Shown here: piece after piece, positions 1-5,927 of the stretch
How positions within the stretch are numbered: position 1 is the stretch's first letter
Layout of the letters: every line of letters begins with the position of its first letter
From: Chitinispirillales bacterium
GTDB taxonomy: Bacteria; Fibrobacterota; Chitinivibrionia; Chitinivibrionales; Chitinivibrionaceae
Length of the DNA stretch: 7,030 nt
Direction of reading: 5' to 3'
Assembly (NCBI GenBank): GCA_031254455.1
Contig: JAIRUI010000064.1
Span: 1-7,030, forward strand
Translations under genes and position numbers: made by a program
Notes under the pieces: generated by a model
Databases searched by the model: none
Seen by the model: the letters and a program-made list of their open reading frames with translations, nothing else
What the model was told of the DNA's origin: nothing

Positions 1-84
1 GTGAAAATCAACAATCAATGGTATGATGCGAAAACGACTAAAACTACAAGAGAGTTGTTGAAAAAATTGAATATTATACCTTAA
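1..84 (+). CDS. 3' end of an unidentified reading frame (27 codons visible)
   Basis: Frame 1 is open from the window edge to a TAA at 82-84 and reads VKINNQWYDAKT then TKTTRELLKKLNIIP. Position 1 happens to be GTG, but nothing upstream is visible, so it cannot be called a start. The pattern of a short strand, a turn and a TxxELLKKL helix loosely resembles the N-terminus of ThiS-type beta-grasp proteins. It would then stop far too early, so this may equally be the C-terminal tail of an unrelated protein. No terminator is evident between it and the pdxB promoter at 124. Function unknown. Confidence 0.35.
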   Translation: MKINNQWYDAKTTKTTRELLKKLNIIP

Positions 85-122
85 CATGTTACGTAAAATT
101 AGGAAAAGTTACGGGTTAAAGG

Positions 123-144
123 TTTGACAATCAATACTGTCAAA
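123..144. promoter_or_regulatory. Inverted repeat over the pdxB -35 box, possible operator
   Basis: TTTGACA (123-129) and TGTCAAA (138-144) are perfect 7-bp inverted arms separated by 8 bp. The left arm contains the -35 hexamer and the right arm lies in the -35/-10 spacer. A dimeric regulator bound here would block RNA polymerase. No regulator gene is visible in the window, so the role as an operator is inference. Confidence 0.35.
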
Positions 145-153
145 TAATATTCT
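124..153 (+). promoter_or_regulatory. Candidate sigma-70 promoter of pdxB
   Basis: A perfect TTGACA (124-129) is followed after 18 bp by TATTCT (148-153). Transcription would start near 160 and give a leader of about 60 nt before the pdxB ATG at 222. This also explains why the in-frame ATG at 159 is unlikely to be the start. The assignment rests on consensus matching only. Confidence 0.55.
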
Positions 154-221
154 GTACAATGGTCAAGCCCGGATTTTTCTTTACATATTGTAAAAATACT
201 ATTTTACATTTGGAGGAAAAT

Positions 222-1343
222 ATGAAAATTGCCGCGGACAAAAATATTTTATTCGTAAGAGAATCGTTTTCTACGTTGGGCGGAACGGTTTTGTTTGATA
301 TTAAAGACATTGTAAACGAAAATATTAAAGATTTTGACGTTCTGCTTATCCGTTCTACAACAAAGGTCGATAAAAAACTGCTTGAAAACACAAAAATTAA
401 ATTTGTAGGAAGCGCTGTCGCGGGAATTGATCATGTCGATATTGATTATTTGCAAAAAAAGCGAATAGGATTTTCTTCGGCATCGGGCTGCAATGCAAGA
501 AGCGTGGCGGAATACGTTCTTACGGTGATTTATGTGTTTTGTATGCAAAAAAATATATCTCCGAAAAATTTTGTCGTAGGAATTATCGGGGTTGGGCATA
601 TAGGCGGACAGGTTTCAGAAATTCTTAAAAAACTCGGAATTAAAACCATTCTAAACGACCCAATCCTTGAAAAACAGAGTGTGAGCAATAAATTTTCATC
701 GATTGAATATCTTGCGAAAAACAGCGATATTATTACCGTCCATACTCCGCTGACAAAATCGGGCGAGTACAAAACCGAAAATTTGCTTGATGAAAATTTT
801 TTCACGAAAGTAAAAAAGAATATTTTCTTGATTCAGGCGAGCAGGGGAGCGGTTTGCAACGAAAACGCACTTATGAAATCAATGAGTAAAATCCAAAAAC
901 CGGTAATTGACGTATGGGCGGACGAACCGGACGTAAACGTTGATTTGGCAAGAAATTGTCTGTTTGCTACTCAACACATCGCAGGACATTCGTTTGACGG
1001 GAAAATAAACGGAACAAAAATAATTTATGACGCCTGCTGTGATTTTTTTTCAAGAAAGCAGAAATTCGATTTTGAAAAAGAAGTGTTTTCAAAAATTCCC
1101 AATCAATCTATTGAATATGCAGGAAGTGTCGGCAATGTTCTACTCAAATGCTGTCCGATAGATGCGGATTCGTTGGATTTTGAAAAACTTTTGGCGTTAA
1201 AAAACGCTGACGAGCGAAAAATTATTTTTAAGGAACTTAGAGAAAACTACCGAAAGCGTTTGGAATTCAGCCATTATACGGTGTCCGGCGTTCCTTTAAA
1301 TGAATCCGAAAGCCTGAGAAATTTGGGATTTTATATAAAATAA
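222..1343 (+). CDS. pdxB: 4-phosphoerythronate dehydrogenase (PdxB)
   Basis: PdxB is a cytoplasmic D-2-hydroxyacid dehydrogenase that oxidises 4-phospho-D-erythronate to 2-oxo-3-hydroxy-4-phosphobutanoate. This is the second step of the deoxyxylulose-phosphate-dependent route to pyridoxal phosphate. The 373 residues are close to the usual length of about 380. Visible landmarks are IRSTTKV (43-49), AGIDHVD (67-73), SGCNARSVAEYV (88-99), the Rossmann glycine motif GVGHIG (123-128) and the acidic D146 expected to bind the NAD ribose. The catalytic triad of the family appears as R208 (in SRGA), E235 (in DEPD) and H252 (in QHIAGHS). A C-terminal extension of about 100 residues fits the PdxB dimerisation domain. 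ATG 222 is chosen because GGAGG at 212-216 precedes it and its product starts MKIAADKN, as in known PdxB. ATG 159 would add 21 residues without homology and lies at the predicted transcription start. No other pyridoxine gene is nearby. Confidence 0.93.
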   Translation: MKIAADKNILFVRESFSTLGGTVLFDIKDIVNENIKDFDVLLIRSTTKVDKKLLENTKIKFVGSAVAGIDHVDIDYLQKKRIGFSSASGCNARSVAEYVLTVIYVFCMQKNISPKNFVVGIIGVGHIGGQVSEILKKLGIKTILNDPILEKQSVSNKFSSIEYLAKNSDIITVHTPLTKSGEYKTENLLDENFFTKVKKNIFLIQASRGAVCNENALMKSMSKIQKPVIDVWADEPDVNVDLARNCLFATQHIAGHSFDGKINGTKIIYDACCDFFSRKQKFDFEKEVFSKIPNQSIEYAGSVGNVLLKCCPIDADSLDFEKLLALKNADERKIIFKELRENYRKRLEFSHYTVSGVPLNESESLRNLGFYIK

Positions 1344-1455
1344 TTCGCCTGTGAACTGAGTTTGATGCCAGTTTATTTTTGTGTCCTGTGAAAAATATCG
1401 CCGTTGTGGTTTTGCAAAAATTATTTTCCCACAGAGAATATTTAAAGGAAGTAAA

Positions 1456-2394
1456 ATGCTTGGAAGCAAACAAAAATTTCGTTTAGAACGCGGGTACGAT
1501 TTGACAAAGCCAATACTTACATGGTGGGGAGGCGATGCTGCCACGTGTTCAGAAAACGATTCCATATTACGTGATTTTATCAAAAATGAAAAAACAGGGA
1601 TGTTTTTGCCGCGAGAAAAAGAAGAAATTATAGAGTGCTTAAATAATTCGTTGCATTTTGCTTTTCCGTATCGTTTTGCAAAAGATCTAAAAAATTTTGA
1701 AGTGTTTTTTGATGACGACAGTAAAATGTTTTTCGTTTTACATAAAAACAAAAGATTATATTTCCCGAAAAATTGGACTAAAGATAAGGTAATAAAATAC
1801 TACCACAGTTTATTAATCGAGCAGGACTTGCGCTCGCCGCATTGTTATACTTGTGACGGTTTTGAAGTTAAAAAGAGCGATATTATCGCCGATGTGGGCG
1901 CTGCAGAAGGAATTTGGGCTCTTGAAAATGTGGAAACCGCAAAATTTGTGTACATTTTTGAGCCGCAAAAAGATTACATTCACGCTCTTTACAAAACGTT
2001 TGATCCGTATAAAGAAAAAGTCCGCATAGTAAATAAATATGTCGGTTGTGGTTCAAAGTGGTGGAATGGTAAAGTAGAAATTGACGACTTCATTGCAAAG
2101 AACGGTGTGGAAATTTCTTTTATAAAGGCAGATATTGAAGGCGCGGAGACAATGATGCTTGACGGAATGCCAAAATTATTGAAAGACAAACAAGATTTAC
2201 GTATGCTTTTGTGTGCGTATCATAGACAAAACGATGCCGATAATTTGAAAAAAACATTAGAAGCGTACGGCTTTTCCATAGAATTTTCGCAGGGGTGGAT
2301 GCTACTTATGCACGACCGCTTCGGATTACAGGAACCTTATTTCAGAAAAGGCTTAATTAGAGCCAGAAAAATCAATTCGGTTCAATCCAAATAA
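1456..2394 (+). CDS. FkbM-family SAM-dependent methyltransferase
   Basis: The C-terminal half (about residues 140-290 of 312) matches the FkbM methyltransferase pattern (Methyltransf_21). It has SAM motif I DVGAAEG (146-152), FEP (168-170) after the second strand, EIDDF (208-212) and the hallmark KADIEGAE (224-231), followed by LLCAYHR (251-257). Family members O-methylate sugars or other small hydroxyl substrates, and the substrate cannot be read here. The first 140 residues, containing a LTWWGGDAAT stretch, are not part of the core fold and I do not recognise them. ATG 1456 is preferred because AAAGGAAG (1444-1451) sits just upstream. An in-frame GTG at 1381 has no such site and would add 25 residues. 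The next gene, a glycosyltransferase, starts 25 bp downstream, which suggests cotranscription and a role in glycan modification (inference). Confidence 0.85.
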   Translation: MLGSKQKFRLERGYDLTKPILTWWGGDAATCSENDSILRDFIKNEKTGMFLPREKEEIIECLNNSLHFAFPYRFAKDLKNFEVFFDDDSKMFFVLHKNKRLYFPKNWTKDKVIKYYHSLLIEQDLRSPHCYTCDGFEVKKSDIIADVGAAEGIWALENVETAKFVYIFEPQKDYIHALYKTFDPYKEKVRIVNKYVGCGSKWWNGKVEIDDFIAKNGVEISFIKADIEGAETMMLDGMPKLLKDKQDLRMLLCAYHRQNDADNLKKTLEAYGFSIEFSQGWMLLMHDRFGLQEPYFRKGLIRARKINSVQSK

Positions 2395-2419
2395 CAATAA
2401 AATTATTTCGGACGATCGT

Positions 2420-3565
2420 ATGAATAAATTTTGTGTTATAATTCCCGTATTTAATAACGAAAAAACAATAAAGTCCGTTGTTTGCGAAAGTCAAAATTAC
2501 ATAGAAAAAGTTATTGTTATAGACGACGGCTCTACGGATAGAACTTCGCAAATCATAGACGAAATTCCTAATATCGTCGTACATAAATTTCCTCAGAACA
2601 GAGGAAAAGGCGCGGCTATCCAAAAAGGGTTTGAAATCGCACTGAAAAACGGATTCTCGCACGCAATAACTTTGGACGCAGACGGGCAGCACTTTCCGCA
2701 GTGGATAGAAATCGCGATAAACGAATGCGAAGAAAAACCTGAAAATCTGTTTGTCGCAGCAAGAACAGGCGAGATTATCGGAGAATTTGCTCCTAAAAAA
2801 AATATTTTTGCACGAAAATTCGGTAATTTATGGATAAAAATTTATACCGGTTTTTCATTGAGCGACACGCAAAGCGGATTTCGTGTCTATCCGATAAAAA
2901 AAATGAAAAATATTAAATTCAAAACTAATCGTTTTGAATTTGAACAGGAAGTTTTGGTTAAATCGGCTTGGGCGGGAATAAAGTTAACGGAGTTTTCAAT
3001 TCCACAGTTTTATCAATCACAGAACGAGCGGATTTCGCATTACCGTGTTTTTCGTGACAGTATAAGGATTTCGTGGTTTTTTGTCAAAACGGCGTTTGCA
3101 AAAATTCATTTCGTTTTTAATAACGAACTTAAATCGAACATTTCACCTCGAAAAGCGGCTTTTTCATTTGCTATAGGCGTGTTTCTCGGCATATTTCCCA
3201 TTTACGGTTTTCAAATGCCGGCCGCTTTGGCGATTTCGACAGCAGCGAAACTTAATAGACCGCTTTCGGCTCTCGGGACTATGATTTCCGTACCGCCGCT
3301 ATTGCCGTTTATCTTAATAGCGTCAATTTGGCTTGGTTCGATAGTTTTTCCCGACAGCATTCAAAAAGTCGAAACGCTTACGGATCTGTTTTCGGAAAAT
3401 AAATTGGAATTTTTACTCAAAGGGGGGAAATGTTTTATCGTTGGAAGCGTAATCCTTGCTTTTATTTTGGCTACTATATCTTATTTGATAGCGTTTCTAA
3501 TTTGTTTGGCGACGCGAAAAAAGAAAGAACTCACGCACGACAATCGCCTATACAAATTCATATAA
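2420..3565 (+). CDS. Family 2 glycosyltransferase with C-terminal DUF2062 membrane domain
   Basis: The N-terminal part (about residues 3-230 of 381) is a GT-A fold family-2 glycosyltransferase of the dolichol/polyprenol-phosphate sugar transferase type. Motifs are IPVFNNE (8-14), the nucleotide-binding DDGSTD (35-40), NRGKGAA (60-66), the metal-binding DADGQH (86-91), DTQSGFR (149-155) and FEFEQE (172-177). The C-terminal part (about 240-365) is DUF2062, starting with SPRKAAFSFAIGVFLG and carrying hydrophobic segments near 248-275, 284-310 and 337-363. It ends in a basic tail (TRKKKE). The protein probably sits in the inner membrane and transfers a sugar from a nucleotide to a lipid carrier or glycolipid; donor and acceptor are unknown. 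This fusion is a known arrangement in several Gram-negative phyla. Spacing to the methyltransferase gene is 25 bp. No strong Shine-Dalgarno sequence precedes ATG 2420, which fits translational coupling. Confidence 0.88.
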   Translation: MNKFCVIIPVFNNEKTIKSVVCESQNYIEKVIVIDDGSTDRTSQIIDEIPNIVVHKFPQNRGKGAAIQKGFEIALKNGFSHAITLDADGQHFPQWIEIAINECEEKPENLFVAARTGEIIGEFAPKKNIFARKFGNLWIKIYTGFSLSDTQSGFRVYPIKKMKNIKFKTNRFEFEQEVLVKSAWAGIKLTEFSIPQFYQSQNERISHYRVFRDSIRISWFFVKTAFAKIHFVFNNELKSNISPRKAAFSFAIGVFLGIFPIYGFQMPAALAISTAAKLNRPLSALGTMISVPPLLPFILIASIWLGSIVFPDSIQKVETLTDLFSENKLEFLLKGGKCFIVGSVILAFILATISYLIAFLICLATRKKKELTHDNRLYKFI

Positions 3566-3587
3566 CATTGAGTTGCAAATTGGGATT

Positions 3588-3664
3588 TGGCAGGGGAAGA
3601 AGGATTCGAACCCTCGACACCGGGAACCAGAATCCCGTGTTCTGACCAACTGAACTATTCCCCT
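3588..3664 (-). tRNA. tRNA-Gln (anticodon CTG)
   Basis: A complete cloverleaf reads on the minus strand from 3664. The acceptor stem AGGGGAA/TTCCCCT, D stem GTTC/GAAC and anticodon stem CGGGA/TCCCG all pair fully. The anticodon loop is TTCTGGT with CTG at 3630-3628. The T arm GAGGG-TTCGAAT-CCTTC has one G-T pair. Discriminator G and an encoded CCA (3590-3588) complete it. The first pair is A1-U72 rather than the U1-A72 usual for bacterial tRNA-Gln. The gene lies downstream of recO on the same strand and converges with the glycosyltransferase gene. No terminator is evident beyond its 3' end. Confidence 0.95.
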
Positions 3665-3678
3665 GCGAAACTTCGCGG

Positions 3679-3708
3679 AAAATATTTAATTTCTGAGTGT
3701 TTTGTCAA
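3679..3708 (-). promoter_or_regulatory. Candidate promoter of tRNA-Gln, overlapping the recO stop
   Basis: Read on the minus strand, TTGACA (3708-3703) is followed after 18 bp by TATTTT (3684-3679). With a 17-bp spacer the -10 would be ATATTT instead. Initiation would fall about 10 nt before the mature tRNA 5' end at 3664. The TGA inside the -35 hexamer is the recO stop codon (3707-3705). Confidence 0.5.
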
Positions 3709-4439
3709 GATAAACTCAAACATCCGCAAAAAAAGTCAAACGAATTAAGTTTTTTCTCACGTCCGCAATGAAATTGAATATAAGAAATTAGTTGTCCTGT
3801 GATAAGAATTTTTTCTTTTATTGGAATATTTTGCATTTTTTCATAAATTTCTAAACCGCCTTTGGAAAGAAGTGTTAAAATTTCTTTTTTCCAATTCGGT
3901 TTTGGGTGGCATTTTATACATAAAAATCCTCCGTTTTGTTTTGATAAGAAAGCGTCTGTCAGTATATTTGAACAGTTGATGCAGTTTTGCAAGTCAATTT
4001 CGTAGCCTAGAAACTTTGCAAATCTTATACAAAAAAGCCAAAATCCAAAAAATATCTCGCTGTCGGATTTTTTCAAGTATTTCATATACTTTTCAAGTAA
4101 ATTATACAGTTCAAAAGTATCGCCGTTTTCTTGCGGAACGACTTGTAAAATCAGCTCGAAAGCGCAATCCCGCATAGCGATTTTGTTTATATCCGAACCG
4201 AAAGAATAATTTTCGACAATATCGTATTTAGATGTTTTGGGCAAAGTATTTTTTTCAAGGTAACGTTTAGAAATCTGCCACTCTACGACCGCTCCGATTC
4301 CGTAATTTCCGCCGTGTTTTTTTACTCCGTGAAGCAAAACCGAACAAATTCCATTGTCTTTTGTTATTGTTTTTAGGATTGCGGACGTTTCGCCGAAGTG
4401 TATGTATTGAAGCACAATTCCTTTGAGAACTTTTTCCAT
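3705..4439 (-). CDS. recO: DNA repair protein RecO
   Basis: RecO works in the RecFOR recombination pathway. With RecR it removes SSB from single-stranded DNA, helps load RecA at gaps, and can anneal complementary strands. The product has 244 residues, normal for the family. It starts with the OB-fold region (about 1-80), including GIVLQYIHFGETSAILK and VLLHGVKK (34-41). A helical core follows, with a zinc-binding set C153, C156, C174 and C177 (CINC and CIKC) around FLSKQNGGFLC. ATG 4439 is selected because AGGA lies 8 nt upstream and MEKVLKGIVL is the expected RecO N-terminus. An in-frame ATG at 4496 would add 19 unlike residues. The gene is divergent from nagD across a 112-bp gap that holds weak promoter candidates in this direction (for example ATGACA, 17 bp, CATAAA). 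tRNA-Gln follows 40 bp after the stop. Confidence 0.9.
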   Translation of the reverse strand: MEKVLKGIVLQYIHFGETSAILKTITKDNGICSVLLHGVKKHGGNYGIGAVVEWQISKRYLEKNTLPKTSKYDIVENYSFGSDINKIAMRDCAFELILQVVPQENGDTFELYNLLEKYMKYLKKSDSEIFFGFWLFCIRFAKFLGYEIDLQNCINCSNILTDAFLSKQNGGFLCIKCHPKPNWKKEILTLLSKGGLEIYEKMQNIPIKEKILITGQLISYIQFHCGREKKLNSFDFFCGCLSLS

Positions 4440-4499
4440 TTTTGTTTCCTGAAAAACAAGCGTTTTATGGCATGAAAAATAATAAATGTCATACAAAAT

Positions 4500-4529
4500 T
4501 TGACCGCAAAGCAGTAATAATCGTATTTT
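4500..4529 (+). promoter_or_regulatory. Candidate promoter of nagD
   Basis: TTGACC (4500-4505) is followed after 18 bp by TATTTT (4524-4529). The start of transcription would fall very close to the Shine-Dalgarno AGGGGG (4538-4543), so the leader would be short. The same spacing and -10 form recur before pdxB and tRNA-Gln. Confidence 0.35.
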
Positions 4530-4551
4530 CTTTTTAAAGGGGGCGTTTTTT

Positions 4552-5322
4552 ATGAAAAGTATTATTTCCGATATGGACGGAGTGATTTATAGGGGTGCAA
4601 AGTTAATCGACGGAGCGAATGAATTTATTGACAGGATGATTGTAAACCGAGTAAAATTCTTATTTTTAACAAATAATTCCGAGCAAACGCCGCGAGACCT
4701 TAAACAAAAACTCGAAAAAAAAGGGGTTAAGGGAGTCGTTGAAAGCAATTTCATTACCAGCGCTATGGCGACCGCAATGTTTTTGAAACAGCAAAAAGAA
4801 CACGCAACGGTTTATGTCGTCGGCGGCGGTGGGTTGATAAATGAATTATACAATGTCGGTTTTACGATTTCCGAGAGCAATCCCGATTATGTCGTTGTCG
4901 GAAAAACCACGACGAACTTTAACTTTGAGACACTGAAAATCGCCGTACGTTTAATTCAAAAAGGAGCAAAATTTATAGGGACAAATCCGGATATGACGGA
5001 TCCGACAGAAAACGGAACGGAACCCGCCTGCGGAACGCTTTTGGCGGCTATTGAAGCGGCAAGCGGGAAAAAACCGTATATTATCGGAAAACCCAATTCG
5101 CTTATGATGATGATGGCGGCAAAAAAATTAGGCGTTCACCCCGAAGAAACCGTCATGATAGGCGACAGAATGGATACCGATATTGTCGGCGGGATGGAAG
5201 CGGGAATGAAAACATGTTTAGTTCTTTCCGGCGTAAGTTCGGCAGAAGACATAGATAATTTCCCTTATCATCCGGATAGCATATTTAACAGTGTGGCGGA
5301 TATCGACCCATTAGAGTTTTAG
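4552..5322 (+). CDS. nagD: NagD-type HAD phosphatase (nucleotide phosphatase, class IIA)
   Basis: The protein is a cytoplasmic HAD-superfamily phosphatase closely matching NagD, whose E. coli member dephosphorylates nucleoside monophosphates, UMP best. At 256 residues it is full length. HAD motif I is DMDGV, with nucleophile D7 and acid/base D9. Motif II is LTNNS (39-43), motif III is K180 in IGKP, and motif IV is IGDRMDTD (203-210). The class IIA cap lies between motifs II and III and carries TSAMATA (69-75), YVVGGGGLI (88-96), NPD (145-147) and PACGTL (158-163), all NagD-like. The LVLSGVSS segment (223-230) near the C-terminus is also typical. AGGGGG at 4538-4543 gives a strong ribosome site before ATG 4552. 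In E. coli nagD ends the N-acetylglucosamine operon; here it stands alone beside recO, so its in vivo substrate is open. Confidence 0.88.
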   Translation: MKSIISDMDGVIYRGAKLIDGANEFIDRMIVNRVKFLFLTNNSEQTPRDLKQKLEKKGVKGVVESNFITSAMATAMFLKQQKEHATVYVVGGGGLINELYNVGFTISESNPDYVVVGKTTTNFNFETLKIAVRLIQKGAKFIGTNPDMTDPTENGTEPACGTLLAAIEAASGKKPYIIGKPNSLMMMMAAKKLGVHPEETVMIGDRMDTDIVGGMEAGMKTCLVLSGVSSAEDIDNFPYHPDSIFNSVADIDPLEF

Positions 5323-5382
5323 AGAACCAAGAATTATCTTTTACTTGCATAGCAAACTTTTTTACAAAAAATAAAAAAAGTA

Positions 5383-5411
5383 TTGTTTTTTTGTATATAT
5401 TACAGTATCCT
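5383..5411 (+). promoter_or_regulatory. Candidate promoter of the 93-residue gene
   Basis: TTGTTT (5383-5388), a 17-bp spacer and TATCCT (5406-5411) would start transcription near 5418, shortly before the Shine-Dalgarno at 5431. The surrounding run of A and T makes other pairings possible, such as a -10 TATATT at 5396-5401 that lacks a -35. Confidence 0.35.
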
Positions 5412-5442
5412 GTGTAATAAGACTTCTCAAAAGGAAGGTATT

Positions 5443-5724
5443 ATGGTACGTAATATTCAAAAAACATTAGAAACCTGGTGTCAAAAATACAATAGTAATT
5501 TTGGATTCAGTTCAAGCAGTTGGAACGGCGCTACGGTTCGTGAAACCAGCAGTTATACCGATAGACCGCATATCGCTATCGGAATGACAAGCAAAAATCT
5601 AAACGAGGTGGATTGGATGAGAGAAAAAGAGCTGATAAGTATGTTTTTCCCTAGGTTTTTTGAAATAGATTTTTCTATGCAGAAAGCGCTTATATTCATT
5701 GACGACAGATCGGACGAGTCATAA
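5443..5724 (+). CDS. Hypothetical protein, 93 residues, no recognised family
   Basis: I do not recognise this protein. It is probably a real gene: AAGGAAGG (5431-5438) lies at good distance from ATG 5443, a promoter-like sequence precedes it, and codon usage looks like that of the neighbours. An in-frame ATG at 5383 would add 20 hydrophobic, Cys-containing residues, but it sits in the promoter and has no ribosome site. The product is soluble in appearance, with no signal peptide or membrane span. An N-terminal amphipathic helix (about 3-16, one Cys at 13) leads into a Ser-rich turn (23-26, four Ser). A probable strand RPHIAIGM (41-48) and a helix NEVDWMREKELISMFF (54-69) follow. A second strand KALIFIDD (81-88) ends in the acidic tail DRSDES. 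This looks like a compact alpha/beta fold. The neighbours, nagD and tRNA-Asn, give no functional hint. Confidence 0.7.
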   Translation: MVRNIQKTLETWCQKYNSNFGFSSSSWNGATVRETSSYTDRPHIAIGMTSKNLNEVDWMREKELISMFFPRFFEIDFSMQKALIFIDDRSDES

Positions 5725-5762
5725 GTCAAATCGGATTTTTTCATCAGTTTTTTATTTTACTC

Positions 5763-5792
5763 TTGCGTTTATTATAAATATTTTATTATATT
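5763..5792 (+). promoter_or_regulatory. Candidate promoter of tRNA-Asn
   Basis: TTGCGT (5763-5768) and TATATT (5787-5792) are separated by 18 bp (or TTATAT at 17 bp). Transcription would begin around 5799, leaving a leader of about 14 nt before the tRNA 5' end at 5813, as expected for a tRNA gene. Confidence 0.5.
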
Positions 5793-5812
5793 AACGCCGT
5801 TGCAGCATTGAT

Positions 5813-5888
5813 TGGGGCGTAGCTCAGTCGGCAGAGCAGCTGGCTGTTAACCAGCTTGTCGGGGGTTCAAGTCCCTCCACCCCAGCCA
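5813..5888 (+). tRNA. tRNA-Asn (anticodon GTT)
   Basis: The cloverleaf has acceptor strands TGGGGCG and CACCCCA, D stem GCTC/GAGC and anticodon stem GCTGG/CCAGC. The loop CTGTTAA puts GTT at 5846-5848. The T arm GGGGG-TTCAAGT-CCCTC has one G-T pair. Discriminator G (5885) and an encoded CCA (5886-5888) follow. One acceptor pair is broken: C at position 6 (5818) faces A at position 67, where T would pair. The gene has its own promoter and terminator, so it is a single-gene transcription unit. Confidence 0.95.
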
Positions 5889-5893
5889 TACTT

Positions 5894-5925
5894 GCGGATG
5901 AAATTTATTTTTCATCCGCTTTTTT
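5894..5925 (+). terminator. Intrinsic terminator of tRNA-Asn
   Basis: A perfect 10-bp stem GCGGATGAAA (5894-5903) with TTTCATCCGC (5910-5919) encloses a 6-nt loop and is followed by six T (5920-5925). It starts 5 bp after the tRNA CCA end. On the minus strand the stem lacks a T run after it, so it should not stop transcripts of the facing lipoprotein gene efficiently. Confidence 0.92.
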
Positions 5926-5927
5926 AA

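Noticed and set aside
159..221. Upstream in-frame ATG 159 as the pdxB start
   Set aside because: It coincides with the predicted transcription start, has no ribosome site and adds residues not found in PdxB; ATG 222 has GGAGG.
1381..1455. GTG 1381 as the start of the FkbM gene
   Set aside because: There is no Shine-Dalgarno before it and the added 25 residues look like translated non-coding sequence; ATG 1456 has AAAGGAAG.
1296..1751. 151-codon minus-strand frame across the pdxB/FkbM junction
   Set aside because: It is antisense to two recognised genes, with no ribosome site or recognisable domain.
3430..3645. 71-codon plus-strand frame through the glycosyltransferase end and tRNA-Gln
   Set aside because: It is out of frame inside a recognised gene and then antisense through a tRNA; the RRIRTLDTG-type peptide is the usual artefact of reading a tRNA backwards.
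5356..5392. ACTTTTTT/AAAAAAGT stem followed by a T run as the nagD terminator
   Set aside because: The stem is almost entirely A-T, the T run is 4 nt away, and the same bases serve as the candidate promoter of the next gene; too weak to call.
5894..5925. The tRNA-Asn terminator acting in both directions
   Set aside because: On the minus strand the stem is followed by AAGTATGG rather than a T run.
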